From the NCBI GenBank assembly GCA_030762175.1, contig CM060831.1, positions 34,041,001 through 34,105,000 of the forward strand: a DNA stretch of 64,000 bases. The letters are read 5' to 3'. Made by a program: the position numbers and the translations under genes. The DNA is from Metallyticus violacea. Taxonomy: Eukaryota; Arthropoda; Insecta; Mantodea; Metallyticidae. Positions 34,746 to 47,400 of the stretch are shown here, in pieces (position 1 is the stretch's first letter; each line of letters starts with the position of its first letter). The notes below the pieces were generated by a model. The model was not told the DNA's origin. It worked only from the letters and a program-made list of their open reading frames with translations, and made no database searches.

Positions 34746-36923
34746 GTATCCCGAAGACTCTTCCCCGGAAGGCATGTAGCTAGATAGCGGATTTTCAGAC
34801 AAATGACAATTTTTCGTAATAGATATAATCAGAACATTTATATTTTGCGACATTTAATGCTTAACTTTTTGTAGCTTTATACTATATATATATATTTGAC
34901 ACTAGAGTCTATTTCTGAGTTTCGTGCTTAAAAGGTGCTCCATTTCCTGAAAATTGCAAATGCAAACAAATCATATATACATACATGGGCACACGGTTAC
35001 CTGAAGAAAAGGCAATTTGCTCAAACTATTGTGGTAATGTGTGCGATACAATTAAATGTTTTTCTTTACTTAAACCTGAAAGTTCTAATTCACTACATAT
35101 ATGTATAGCGTTCTCTAATTGCATATATAAATTAACAGTAATTATAATAGTAGAAAAGGATAAAACACTAAGAAAAAGTCACACTTGAGATCGCTATATT
35201 TCGGACTCGTGGAATCCTATGGCAAGAAGACAAGTGCACAATATATATTGTGGCATATGGAGGCTTGATAATGAAAATTATGCTTTAATAATATGGCAAT
35301 AAACATTACCGAAGTGATTATTGTAACAGTAAAGTATTCTTGAAATCAACAATTGCGAGCTAATTCCACGTTCGTCTGACGTGTATGAAACATAGAAAAA
35401 GTCAAGCACTGCGCATGCGTATAGCTGCATGTTTTAAAGTTTTGATAAGGGAAAACATCAGTCTATTGAGAGACGTGAGCGAGTCCATGATACACAACTT
35501 CTCTCCCTGGCTATCGCACAACGTGCTACAGTTAACATTTGAAATTGTAATAGAAATGATATAGATAATTTACAAGGCTACGGTAGCAGCAGCTTAGCTA
35601 AACTATCATTCAATGTATCATTTGTGTTCCACGTCCCTTAGGTTGTTTGAGATTTTCAGGGATTAAAGTCAGGAGCGTGCCCCTAATGTCCAACATGGTG
35701 CCAAGTTAACTGAAAAGAAAAGAATTAATGTAAAAGCGAGTGATATAATGGAGGTTGAGACAATATATGTGTATTTCATAATTTCAATATTGAGTGACTG
35801 AATTTAATTTGGCTGAAAAAGAGAACTCGGGTAAGGCAGAGGGGCTTCGTATTTGTGTGCAGTGGAAAATATAGTGGCAGGGAGAAAAATTGAATTTCAC
35901 TGTGCTGTGTTTTTGTACATTTGCCCAAGATTAAATATGCTCTAATTATATCTGTAGAGGTGGAAATATCTTTTTTGTCTTATAATTACAGACAAATTAC
36001 ACCTTAGTATTATTTGTTGAGAGGAAAACCAAGGGAACTAAGTGATTAATCTTCAACTACTTATTTTTTTTTTTTTTTTACTTAGTTATCTAAACCAAAA
36101 TGAATCACTTCTCCATCCTTTTGCTAACAAACAATTCAAATGTATTCTCAACAGAATCTTACCATATTATGTCTACATTGAAATTTCATTTAAAAAAGTT
36201 ATTTTTGTAGGGTTCATTTGCAAAAATGAAACAAACTATAAACTGTGTGAATATATTTTTTATAGTGAAAGTAATATTTTCATATGAGCATTCTCTAATT
36301 GCCTATTTCGCTTGTGAAACTTAAGTAATTTTTCACATTGTTTACTCGTACTATTAGTCTAAGTAATACATTTTTAAAATATACTTAGTATTTTTAGTTA
36401 AAAAATTTGAGTTAATAAAACAGAAATTACCTATGTGTGAAATTTAATGACATAAGTCCATAATTAAGTGGTTGTAAAAGATAAAATATTATAAAGTATG
36501 TTTCTAATGCCTATTTTCAGTTTTATACTGCACATTTATTATTTTTGGGCTAAATTTGGCTCCAAAAGCCCCATTATTTCAATATCTAAACATCTATTTT
36601 ATATATAGAGCAGATAATAAAATAAACCTTAGATGCAGCAAATAATAAAAGTAGGATGTAATACTGTAGTCTAATTTGTGAAACAGCGCTACCCTTCAAG
36701 CATCCAGTGCGCAGGATGAACAATTTTATTTTTCTGTCGGCATTTTCCAGCCTGTTTACTTTATATTCCTTTACCAAAATTTGCATTTTAATACATATTT
36801 TATTCATTTTTTGAAACACTGAACAATAAAATAAAGAATACAAGCTTGTGAATAATTAGAACAAATGCCTAATTATACTTGTATTAAGTGTGCCACATAC
36901 AAAACCAGTGCGGACGGGAGAGG
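34746..36923. other. unassigned AT-rich stretch
   Basis: No gene or element recognised. Open frames at 34985-35188, 36042-36287 and 36586-36843 are AT-rich and motif-free. Confidence 0.55.
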
Positions 36924-36993
36924 GCATCCGCTCGATAATTAAAAATTCTTTGCCCCTTCGCATCCGCTCGATAATTAAAATTCTTTGCCCCCC
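36924..36993 (+). repeat. 36-bp tandem duplication
   Basis: The unit gcatccgctcgataattaaa plus attctttgcccc occurs twice in succession (36924 and 36960) with one base difference in the A run. No function is evident. Confidence 0.9.
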
Positions 36994-37200
36994 GCATATT
37001 GATTTTGCTCAACCCTGGGGCAAAAGTCTCTAGGAGAAACTATCATAGCACTGAGTACGGTATAAAAAATTATCTCCATAGCTTATTTCATAATCTCAGG
37101 AGTCACACAGTAAAGCATTTACGAAATCTCATGCAAAATTTAATGTTACTGCGGTAGTCACGATGCCCGTTGCAAACAAAGTAGGTTTTTATTTTATTAT

Positions 37201-37424
37201 TTATTTGGTTTATTTACGGACGCTCTTTAACAGCTCAGGTCATCAGCATTCCATTCTATTCAGGGCGTGAAACGGCCGACAAATTTTGCTCAGAGGCCTC
37301 TTCTTTCAGGCTTGAGGTTCTTTTTCGTGCCATAAATGTACGACACAGGACCCACGGCTTTATTTCCCTTCCGAAGGAAGCCATACTTAGGATTTTTACG
37401 CCCGAAAAAATCCATCGACCCTGA
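37201..37424 (-). mobile_element. SINE-A, 5' truncated
   Basis: The reverse complement starts at ggtcgatggattttttcggg and runs through gtaaaaatcctaagtatggc, the ttccttcggaaggg block, gggtcctgtgtcgtacattt and a complete 3' end (gttaaagagcgtccgtaaat). The tRNA-like head is missing, as expected of incomplete reverse transcription. Confidence 0.9.
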
Positions 37425-37950
37425 ACAGAGTAGCGTGGATCTCTGCAGAAATAAGATAACTGTGCGGAAACAGGAAGGATCTAATCAGTGCTACTAATCG
37501 CTTTTTGCCACTAATTTGCGCAAAATTTTGAAAGCAAGGATATTTTTGAAGAGAACTCTTAAGACCGACATGGTGCAACGGTATTAATGGGGGGGGGGTG
37601 TCGGCTGGATGGCATTCCGTCGTGCTATTGAGAAATGATGAACGCTCCGCTGCTATGAAGTGTCGTTCACCACGTCCGAACCAATGCTCCGCCGCATGAG
37701 AATGAATTACTTGTTTATGATTTTTTGGAATCTCAGGGTTTATATTTGTTTTTTAGTTTTTGGAACGTATGCACGTTACCAGGGAGACAGGATGGATACG
37801 GGGGACACACTCTCCTTCACTTCAAGAATTGTTTATTAACAGTTACAGAGACGATGAACCTCCTTTATTTACATAAGTTATAATTTTTAGCCAGGAGAGA
37901 ATCTCGGACTGTTTGAGCTATAAGGGAGCTAACTTCGGGCTGTCTGATGC
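37425..37950. other. unassigned stretch
   Basis: No gene recognised. A run of nine or more G lies near 37590. The minus strand of 37810-37880 carries two AATAAA signals, which could belong to a retroelement end. Confidence 0.4.
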
Positions 37951-38580
37951 CTCAAAACTGATCAAAACTGATTAAAACTCGTCAAACTGCTCTGATCAAA
38001 CTGCCTAACTAAAAACTTGATCACACTGCTCCTGCCTTGACTGCGGGGCTTGACTAAAAACTCATCAGACTGCTTAAAAACTGCTCCTGCCCGAACTTCT
38101 ACAAAACTGATCAAGGACTGCATCGAGGGTGTGTCGAAAACTGCTTCGAAACTGCGTGGAATTTCTTCAAAACTGTCTAACTAAAACTGCTACGAAACTG
38201 ATCAAGGACTGCGTCGAGACTGCGTCAAGATTCTTCAAAAACTGCCTGACTAGAGCTGCCTGGCTTTTCTTCAAAAACTGACTAACCAAAACTCGTCAAG
38301 ATTCTTCAAAAAACTGCTTGCAAAATGCTCCGGAACTGATCAAAGACTGCTTAACTAAAACTGCTACGAAACTGATCAAAGACTGCGTCGAGACTGCGTC
38401 AAGATTCTTCAAAAACTGGCTGACTAGAGCTGCCTGGCTTTTCTTCAAAAACTGCCTAACCAAAACTGCGTCAAGATTCTTCACAAAACTGCTTGCAAAA
38501 TGCTCCGGCCTGACCTGCCTCACGACTCATCAGAAACTGTCGACAACTGCGTGGCTTTTCTTCAAAACTGTGGGGCTTTT
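37951..38580 (+). repeat. degenerate minisatellite with a 174-bp higher-order unit
   Basis: The motif aaaactg recurs throughout, usually with tgatcaa, tgcgtcaagattcttc or tgactag between occurrences. A larger unit repeats with a spacing of 174 bp: gactagagctgcctggc at 38248 and 38422, and gctacgaaactgatcaa at 38189 and 38363. Open frames over the array (38318-38662 plus, 38296-38523 minus) show the internal repetition at protein level but have no recognisable domain. The plus strand has frequent stops in other frames, so I treat it as non-coding. Confidence 0.88.
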
Positions 38581-39135
38581 CTGCTTTCCCATAACTTTTA
38601 TTAGTTTCACAGTCGGTCAGTCTCATGTGCGTTCTTTTAATTTTGTATTCGAATTCTGGTAGCGTCTTTTTAGGTCCTACTCCTACATGAGAATCACGTG
38701 GTTCCCGGTTCGTTCCCTATAGGCTGCGATTTGGCGCCGATTTCGGTAAGAATCCTCCTACTAACGAACTCCTGGCCTTGTTTATCTCATTTCTCCCCTC
38801 AGATCTCCCCTTCAAGTTGTTTTTGTGTCAGAAACATGTCCCGTGTTCGAGTTGCATCTCTTCGAGGTCTTTCTGCCACGATATCGCCCTAGCTAACTGT
38901 ATGGGATCGGAATTTTTATGACTTGGCAATTTATTCTTTGTATAGAGGGGGGCGGAAGGTTGCGAGGTCCTGACTTATATGACTTTGCAGAGTTACTGCA
39001 CAAAATGCATGATACATTTTCTCTGAGGCTTTGCTTTAAGAATACTGGTAGTGACTGATTAATATTTTAGGATTCATCAAATTACATACACTTTTATATT
39101 CTCCCTAATCTCTGGAGCTAGGAAATACTGCTCCA
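38581..39135. other. unassigned stretch
   Basis: The block is richer in G+C than average at 38690-38890 and has a 64-codon frame without a known motif. It may belong to the same unit as the preceding minisatellite. Confidence 0.4.
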
Positions 39136-39302
39136 ATGGGTAACCAAGGTCATTAAGGCACGGACTCGTGAATTCAGGTTTTCACCAGGTTTTCGTAGTC
39201 CTTATAAATGACAAATGCCGGGGAGGCACCTAACGTTTCCGTCTTTTAAAATATCCTTTCCCAATTAATCGTTTCAATTTACGTAGCAAATTCTTCCGAC
39301 AC
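39136..39302 (+). mobile_element. SINE-B, partly deleted
   Basis: The head remnant gtcattaaggcacggactcg is joined directly to the body (ttcaccaggttttcgtagtc, cttataaatgacaaatgccg, ggggaggcacctaacg, tttcccaattaatcgtttca). The B-box portion is deleted. A short ATT repeat follows at about 39310-39327. Confidence 0.85.
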
Positions 39303-42300
39303 CGTCGGAATTATTATTATTATTAATGGATCATTATTGACTTACAAGACTTAGGCCTCAGGTCTGTTCCGGATCATGACGGTATATATGAATAATTTTA
39401 ACTTAGTTACACTTAGCACCAGCAAATGCCGAAGGGCAGATGTTAGTACATCACTTCAAGTGCCATCTAGTGTAATATTTAGGTATTAGTGGACTTGAAA
39501 TTTGCGTTAATTTTGTCCAAGGTCTTCTTTTTTCAGATATGGGGTTATTTAATGTACCGTAAATCTAAGACGTGGACTTGCGCGCGAAATTTTTACGTTC
39601 TCGACCTCTGCCGTTAACCTTGGGCTCAGAGGAGAGAGCATTGCCTCTAGACTGCCGAGAAATAAAAACTCTAAAAAGTGTACAAATCCACATCTTACTA
39701 AAAACACATAAATCATTTCCTAATCAGCTGTCCTCTTGTTCAGATACTAGTGCTATAGCGTAACTCAACGGGAGAACTAACAAACATGACAGTACATTTC
39801 CAACTTTCACCAAAGGAGAATGGTAATTGTTAGCAATTCACTAGATTGCTAAACTAAATACAATTTCCAACATTTACTCGTCTGTTTAGACAATGTTCAT
39901 ATTTCCAATCAATTTCCTGTTTTCAAACACATATAATATTAACCTTGAAAGAAAACATAAACAATGAACAAATAAACTTGGTTTAGTATATAAAAAGAGG
40001 GAGTGTGCTCGGTTCATTTTGCTACCGAGGTGTTATCTTCTTTAAATCCATCATACATTTCTTATTTGATTCCGAGTAAATATAAGTATTCTCATATATT
40101 TAATTTATGAACAGGAAATTTTAAATGGATAGATGGGGTGCTCTTAAGCGTTGTGTAAGTTCTAAGTGTTTTATTTTGTGTACTAGAAAACCATAGCTGC
40201 AGTTCAATAACATTGAATGAAACATTTTCACGAATGTCAAAGGCAAACTTCCAAGACGATGCAAATAGCTCTCAGTCTAGGCTTGAAATTCTCACATTAC
40301 CCTACAGATAATTTCACCAGAAGTGCGAAACTGTGTTAGAAATTGCTAGGCATTCCTCGACCCTGATAAAATTCCTGGCAGTCTCTCTTCCCCTCCCCTC
40401 TTTGCGCTCCACGGCTCTTGTAACATTCGGTTTCTTTTGGATTCGCCTTTATTCCACATTCTTTTCTTATTGGTATCTCTGCTTCTCTCTTCACACTCCA
40501 CCCGCTCCCCCGTGTTTTACCTTTCAGATGAATGTTTAGAATCAATTCTAAGACAGTTCGAATAGAGGGGAAGGCAGTCAGAGAGTGGAAATCTGCAGTG
40601 ACTCCGCTCAGGAAAGCAGCGTCTTTTCTCCTTCTTATCATTCCTGTTTGTTTTCCAACCAGAATACCTGAAAGGGAGGTAAAGAACATCATCGTGGAGG
40701 TTTCTTGCTTGCAATGTAATTTCGATATTGACGTAGCTGTGGTGCGTTTTGTCACCTTCTGAAAGAAAATTATTTCTTTCCTGTGTGAACTGCGAAATGA
40801 TGCGAGGTACAAACGATGGAGGTTTCATAGGCCGTTAGACCGCCATTTGGATCTGGGTCATTCCGAATTGCACAATATATTTTAATATTCAACTAAAATT
40901 ATTCTTATAAACTTTCAAACATATTTTATAAATTAAACTTATTCTTCTTATGTGTCACATGTTATCATTCAAAATGGGTACATCTATATTTTCCCTTACA
41001 TTAACACTCTGAACTGGTTTCCCATTTTTTATACTTAGAATATAAGTTCTGAATATAGTTAATTTTCTTTACATCCAATTAAGACGAAAAGAAGTAAAGG
41101 AACTACTTCACGAATTAACACGAAACTTCACCAGCCTGACAATCAACAGTTAACAGTTAATATTTACCTTTTAATTTGATTTGGATCTGAAACAAAAGGG
41201 TGCAGAAAATATATGACACTGAGAACATGATGGAAAACTTGATGCAGGAATTTTAACAGTTTACAAAAACTGAACTGTTAATTTATGCCTCACATTTTCT
41301 CTCATTTGTCTCATTCCTCTCAGAGTACTATTTCGTACTAATGCAAGTTGACAGCTGCGTTTTTTACAGCCCAAATTCTGGTGTTATATTCCCTTCTTAC
41401 ACTACTCTACTATACACGAACAAACCCAATTTTAATATTTACCAAAATAATTAAATATGAATAATAAAAAAACAAAAACCTTCACTTTCAAATTTAACCA
41501 AACCAAGGCCTTTAGCCACACATGGATTAAAATTAATGAATAAAACGTTCTCTCTATTATGGTTCAAAACTTAATTTTTATTCATTAATACAGAAAACAT
41601 AATGCAAAGATTCTAAATAGTATGTACACCTAAAAATTACAAAACAACATACTGTATTACATTCCTCTTATCGAGAGCGTTTTCGTTCTCTAATTTTCGT
41701 GCTTAAGGTATCAAAATATATCATGAATAGAGCATTTCATTTTATGCTTACCATACGCTATGTGTTGGTTTAAGGCTAGGAAATCCTTTCGAAAGCAACT
41801 TTGCTACTCACCTGAAACAGAAAGAAATTAAATGTTGTATTTCGTCATAATTACATAACAAATAAGTATATTTGATGTGAGTAGATTATAATTTAATTTG
41901 TTTTAATACTACATTTTAAACACTATTTCTATAAAATATAATTAAACATAAAGAAGGAAGTAATATCTATTCCTACTGTTAAGTTAATGGGAAGTTTTTA
42001 AATAAATGATACCAACATTACTTTCACTCCACATTTGAATACAGCGTACAGGTTCTATGCCACCTTTTTGTGGTTTTAACATTTTTTTTTCCACCCACAA
42101 GCTATCTTAATGGCAAACAAATCGATTTAAATGTAAATTGCATGTATATGAAAAGTTTCTGCTTACTTCATTTAGTTTATTACCAAAAGTTCAAGAAATA
42201 TTTTACAGCATTATTAAAGCTCCGAGTCGCTGAGCAAGCATCAGTCAAATTTCTTTACGACTAATGTGCTAGCATTAGTACTAATGTTTTTTCAACTACC

Positions 42301-43124
42301 AAACTTGTAATTCTTATGAAAATGAAAATATTATCCTAATGCCATTTAAAACGATGGATTTATCGCTGCTGGAGTGTCTGCATTAGAGTTTTGTTACTTC
42401 AAATGAAATATTATTTGATACTGAAATAACTGTAAGTTATCACATATTTAATAGGTATCTATGTGATGTCATTAACACACTGTTTCATTATAATGATCTA
42501 ATAAGTCTTTTAAAATATTTAGTTTAACTTTGTAGCGCAAGAGCAACAAATCTGTATAAAATACGAGGCAAAATTTTCTGGGAACGTACGTGATGAGAAA
42601 TGAGATTTCAGGTGGTGCATGCACACAATGACGTTTAGAGTAGAGAAATGTCCCATTACCCATCCCGTTCAAAATGCTCCCAACGTTTACCGAGACATTA
42701 ACCGCAAATACAAACAATAAGCGCAAGGTTGGAGTCCCCTACAGTTTCTTTACGCTTAACATAGCGTTCAAGGAATAGTTCGAAATTCAACTTGAAATGT
42801 TTTGTGGACAGCACAAGCCAGTAACTTCCTAGAGGAGCTGCACCTGAATGTAGTTCTTAATTTTATTTACAAAATGTATGGCTGCCTCTGAAAGAATGTT
42901 CGTGACACTGAGTTCTTAGGTCGATTTTAGCTAAATCCGAACTATTGCGGTTGTACCCATGAAACGATTTTTTAAAAAATCCTTCAAAGAGAGTGATCCT
43001 ACCTATTAAGCACCGAAAATGGCAATGAAAAGTATGTATCAGCCGTCGCAATTTTGGACTTTCTCAAAAAAAAACTAGGCATATAATCATAAATTATCAA
43101 ACGATTCGTCGATTAACCAGCAAA
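39303..43124. other. unassigned stretch
   Basis: No gene or element recognised. The segment 40330-40830 is richer in G+C and holds the longest non-repeat frames here: 40336-40812 (minus, 158 codons) and 40517-40828 (minus, 103 codons, another frame). They overlap and show no domain, signal peptide or splice-site logic that I can defend. Confidence 0.45.
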
Positions 43125-43830
43125 ATTTGACTATTGGAGGTGGGAATTAATCTAAAACGAAAATTTAAAAAAAAAAAAAAAAATTAACAACCATTCTAGC
43201 AGGCGTAATCCCCCCCTCCAACTGAACTGCTAAACTGGATATAAACCATTGAAATGAAAGAGAAACTATAGTGTTAGGAGTGGGAGTTTACCTGAAACTC
43301 AAAAATTAAAAAGAACTCTAGCGGCGCCAACATTTGCTTTTTCGGATCGAAATTTGGTATATCCCATTTAAATAAAATAAGAAAAATAGTTGCTGAATAT
43401 CAGGAAAATAGGACTATTAGGAAACCCAAACTTTCAAAATCGCTCTAGAGGCCGGAATTTGTTTCTCAAATGAACTGCATATACGCTATTGAAGTAAAAG
43501 GGAAATTATAGTTTCTGAAACTCAGTGAAATCAAATTGTTAGGAATGGGAGTTTATCTGACACCCATAATTTAAAAAGTATTCTAGCGGCGCAAATATTT
43601 GCTTTTTCGGAACGAAAATTTGGCATATCCCTTTTAAATAAAACAATAAAAATAGTTCCTGATAATCAGGGAAATCGGACTATTAGGAGAGGAAGTTACC
43701 TGAAACCCAAAATTTAAAACTCGCATCAATATTTCTTTCTTCACAACAAAATTCAATATATATCATTTATATAAAATGAAATAAAAAATAGTTTCTGAAA
43801 TTTAGGGAATCCGAACCTTTAATGCTCGTG
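43125..43830 (+). repeat. degenerate tandem array, about five units of 120-145 bp
   Basis: A block resembling ggactattaggagtgggagt, then tacctgaaacccaaaattta, tctagcggcgccaacattt, gctttttcgg, acgaaatttggtatatccc and aaataaaataagaaaaatag recurs. The ttagga-type landmark falls at about 43129, 43272, 43413, 43534, 43678 and 43815. Units differ by substitutions and small indels, and one contains an A run. No coding function is seen. Confidence 0.85.
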
Positions 43831-46159
43831 TTTAATGCTCTCTCTATTGTTTTAAAATAAGAGGACAAGGACAAATTAATAACTGTATTTATAACGTTAC
43901 ATATGTTTTAATTTAAAAAAAGCATCATCTTGAAGATAGCAAATGTGAAATATTAATGTGCTTGAGAATTATATTTGTTGCATGTTTTTACTACAAAAAC
44001 ATTTAAATTAAATTTCAAAACCACTGAAATTAGACACAACTTTTAATTGTATATTGTTTGTTGATTGTGTGTTTTTGCTTAATACACTGTAATTATCTTT
44101 ACATAGTAATATGTTTTTTTTAATTGAAACATATGAATATCATCTTAAATACACTATGTAACTCGAAACTTTCTGTTATTTCTCTAAGTTAGTGGATGTA
44201 AAGATGATGTCAAGGGCTCAGTTTATAAACATGATTACATTTGAAAATGTTTAAAAAATACCCACACAGTCTATTTGTCTATCAGTGGTCATATATTTCA
44301 GTTAATTAATAGTATAGCATTATTTTTGTGTTTAATCTCAATCATAACAATAATTCTAAAAATGTGCTTTCTCTTTTGTGATACTTTAAGGCTGCAAGAA
44401 TTCCAATTTTGTTACCCTAATACCACACAGTAATGCCATAACTTATTTCATTAATTAATAACTTCATAATTTGCATTTTATGTTCATTTTTAAAGTTTTT
44501 TGTTTGTTTATGCATTTTCTTCATGATGGACTTTTTTATATTATCCAGCTATTTGCAAATTCTCAGTCAACGAAACAAATGTATTTTTACTTAAATTCTT
44601 CAACAACTAAAAAGTGCAATTATAAGCAAGTCGTTGGATACTTGTTGATGACTATAATAAACACTGGCAATGAACAACCTAGGACTGTAGATAATTTCCT
44701 GCCTCGTATCTATACATGCGTTTGACTGACCTAGAAAGAGAGAGAGAGAGCTGACGTGCAAAATTATTCTCTAGCGCACAACTTTCCCACTATCGCCTCA
44801 AATGTTGACCATCATGGCTGCTTAGCTATAGTGTCACTCAACCAACAATTTAGAGATACTTCATGACGTTGCAGGTTGTCACTGGCGCCAGTGTTTATGA
44901 TAAAAATGTTAACTGTGAAGCGTTAACCTCGAACAGCACGATGTCTGCGGCTTTCTGATCTAATACGTCATCACTGCTCTTATGAAACACATTAATCATT
45001 CAGAGCTACACTGAACATTATCATTAACATATGCTAATATTATCTGCAATCACATATAACATTTGCATTTATAATGTTGGAGCAAAATTTACGCTAATGG
45101 CATGTCTTTTATAAAGTTCTAGAAAATATTAACATTTTTACAAAAATAAGCTAAAGGCCAGAAAAAAGTGACTTCTGAGAGAGAGAGAAAAATTTAAAAA
45201 TCATATATTAGCTGCTGGTAAACATCGGTGTGATTGCTAAAAACAGGAAACCGAATATTACTAACTCCTGAGCAAAAATGAGCAAAATGAAGGCTTTAGC
45301 ACGAGTTCAAAGAAAGTGCGCAGGTAAACACCGTGTCAAAGGGAAATATGAGAACTGTGAATGTTACAGTAAACACGATACGACACAATTTTTCCTCCTG
45401 ATTCAGTTTCCGTAGCAACCGAAACTAACGCTTACTTTGAAGATAAAATTACATACCACAGTTTTATATGCCCACGCTTTGTATTTGTGTACAAATGTGT
45501 CTTTTAAGAGTAAAAAATATGTTTGTAGCACAAATGTTACGTTTGGCATTTAGTACGCTGCATATTGGCCTACCAAGAAGCTAATGCTTGTCGTGGAAGC
45601 ATTAGAAATGAGAACAAACGCTCTTTTCGCTCTATTATTCAGTGAAAAGGAGAAAATTCCTGAATTTGTAGTGCGTTCATGTGTAAAGAAGAATGGGACT
45701 ATTGCTGCCCAAATGGCAGAATACTAAACGATTCCTGTAGCGCTTCTATTGAAAACTATTCCATCTTCTTACTAATAATACCATAGTTTATAGAAGACAG
45801 AACCTGCTGTTTTGTGCGCTACACGTGGAATCGCTCAACGGCAGAGCTAGTGTCCAACTGGGTTGTCTACTCTGGCCAATTACAGACCATGTCATGTAAT
45901 TGTTCAGTATTTTTGACCTGTTTGAGAATAAAAATGATCTGGTTATTACGATATGTCAAAAACGCATGACACATATGCACAGGAGCTTTCTACACAAAGA
46001 AAGAGATGGGTAATTGATAACACTCAACATAAGATAAGTGCCTGTATGTAGTAAGAAATTAACAAATGAAATAAAGGTGCGTCCCGCATGGGGATCGGGG
46101 CCGTTCTGTGCATTATGGAAGCATGCTACGAGAGTGATATCGTAAGTAACTTGCAACAT
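43831..46159. other. unassigned stretch
   Basis: No gene recognised. It is AT-rich up to 44700. A (GA)n stretch lies at about 44733-44750 and another at 45178-45188. Confidence 0.5.
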
Positions 46160-47085
46160 ATTCATTTTTCGACATAGTCCCCTCGAAGTTCAACGCACTC
46201 ACTACAACGATTTTCCATATTCATGATTCCCTCTGGAAAAAGGTTTCTCCGAGGCCCTCAAAATACTCCATTACTTCGCGTATGACCTCTTCATTTGACT
46301 TAAACGTGTGTCCAGCAAGGAAAGTTTTACGTTTCGGGAACAGAAGATAATCCGAAGGAGCGATATCAGGTGAATACGGTGGATGCGGAAGCAGTTCAAT
46401 CAATTTGCCTTGACCGACGCTGCTTGAATACAATGGGGCATTGTCATCGCCTTCTTTTTGGAAATTCCCGAACGTTTTCCCGCGATTGCTGTGATCACTC
46501 TCCAAAAGTAATGCATAGTATTATTCAGTAATGCTCCCCCCCCCCTTCTCTAAATAGTCAGTCACCTAAAATTCATTTAACGAGTCAAAAAACTGAAGCC
46601 ATCATCTTTCCAACATATGGCACCTCCACGTTTTCGGAGCCGGTTCGTCTTATGCGGTACACTGTTAGGTTTCTTGTGTACAGTAGGTTTTTTATCCATA
46701 GTAACAAAACGCCGTAAAAATCAGGGGATTCTTCTTAATCATTTCCAAACAGTTCAAATGCGATTTTTCTTAAGTTCCGGAGTGAGCAGGCACGGCATCT
46801 ATATTGCGCAAAGTTTTTTCATGTGTAATTGGGCTACACAAAATAAAATGAACCCGCTCAGTTGCAATTTTCTTGACTTGTATAAACTCGTGCATTTTCT
46901 CTTTTCTATTAACCCAAACATCATGGGCATTATGAATTGTTTCTAGCCTTACGAATGATTTTGGAGCTTTAGACGTCTTTGATGCTTGTCCTGCCGCGTT
47001 TAAACTTACTGGCACTGGCACTGTTTTATAGGAAGGGCATGCGTCACTCAATATAGGCAACACTTTCTTATGAATCTCCTTTGCC
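46160..47085 (-). pseudogene. mariner transposase, near full-length relic
   Basis: From right to left on the minus strand: LPILSDACPSYKTV near 47020-47063 (N-terminal region), SKAPKSFVRLETIHNAHD near 46930-46980 (GRP.S/V..E.I...HD), ATERVHFILCSPITHEKTLR near 46810-46880 (second helix-turn-helix), NCLEMIKKNP (C.EM...NP) and APKTWR segments near 46620-46750. The last part includes ELLPHPPYSPDIAPSDYLLF and LAGHTFKSNEEVIREVMEYF near 46270-46400, then CSECVELRGDYVEK and a stop near 46168-46210. HPPYSPDIAPSDY is essentially intact. The core with the catalytic Asp residues is shortened and frames shift repeatedly. Confidence 0.88.
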
Positions 47086-47164
47086 GTTTTCCATTCCAGA
47101 AAAAAAAAAAAAAAATTATAGAAAAAAATTGCATTCTTATTCGTTTTTCAGTGTAACTCGAAGC

Positions 47165-47400
47165 GTTTGTGTTCAATCCTACAGCCCCCAATGACTATTT
47201 CCTCTTCTCAAAACTCAGAAGCCACTAGGACCTCGAGGAAGGAAATTTAAGTGTGACGAAGAAGTGATGGATGCTGTTTATACCCATTTTGCAAACAAGA
47301 ATTCAGACCATTTTGGGGGGAGGGGGATTGAAACATCAATTCAAAGGTGTGAGAAGCGTATTACTATAAAGGGTAGCTATATTGAAAAGTACAATAAATT
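47165..47400 (+). pseudogene. mariner transposase, C-terminal fragment
   Basis: The plus strand reads a PNDYFLFSKLRS-like segment near 47188-47225, then GRKFKCDEEVMDAVYTHFAN and RCEKRITIKGSYIEKYNK near 47235-47398. These match the LGG..F..DEEV..AV...F and RW.KCI...GDY.EK end of mariners. It faces the minus-strand mariner at 46160-47085 with only a short A run between them. Confidence 0.8.

Noticed and set aside
38318..38662. 114-codon frame with internal repeats, as in a repetitive structural protein
   Set aside because: The repetition follows the underlying DNA minisatellite; neighbouring units contain stops in the same frame and there is no signal peptide or known motif.
43125..43830. Regularly spaced repeats considered as a CRISPR-like array
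   Set aside because: Units are long, degenerate and contiguous without unique spacers, and the genome is clearly eukaryotic.
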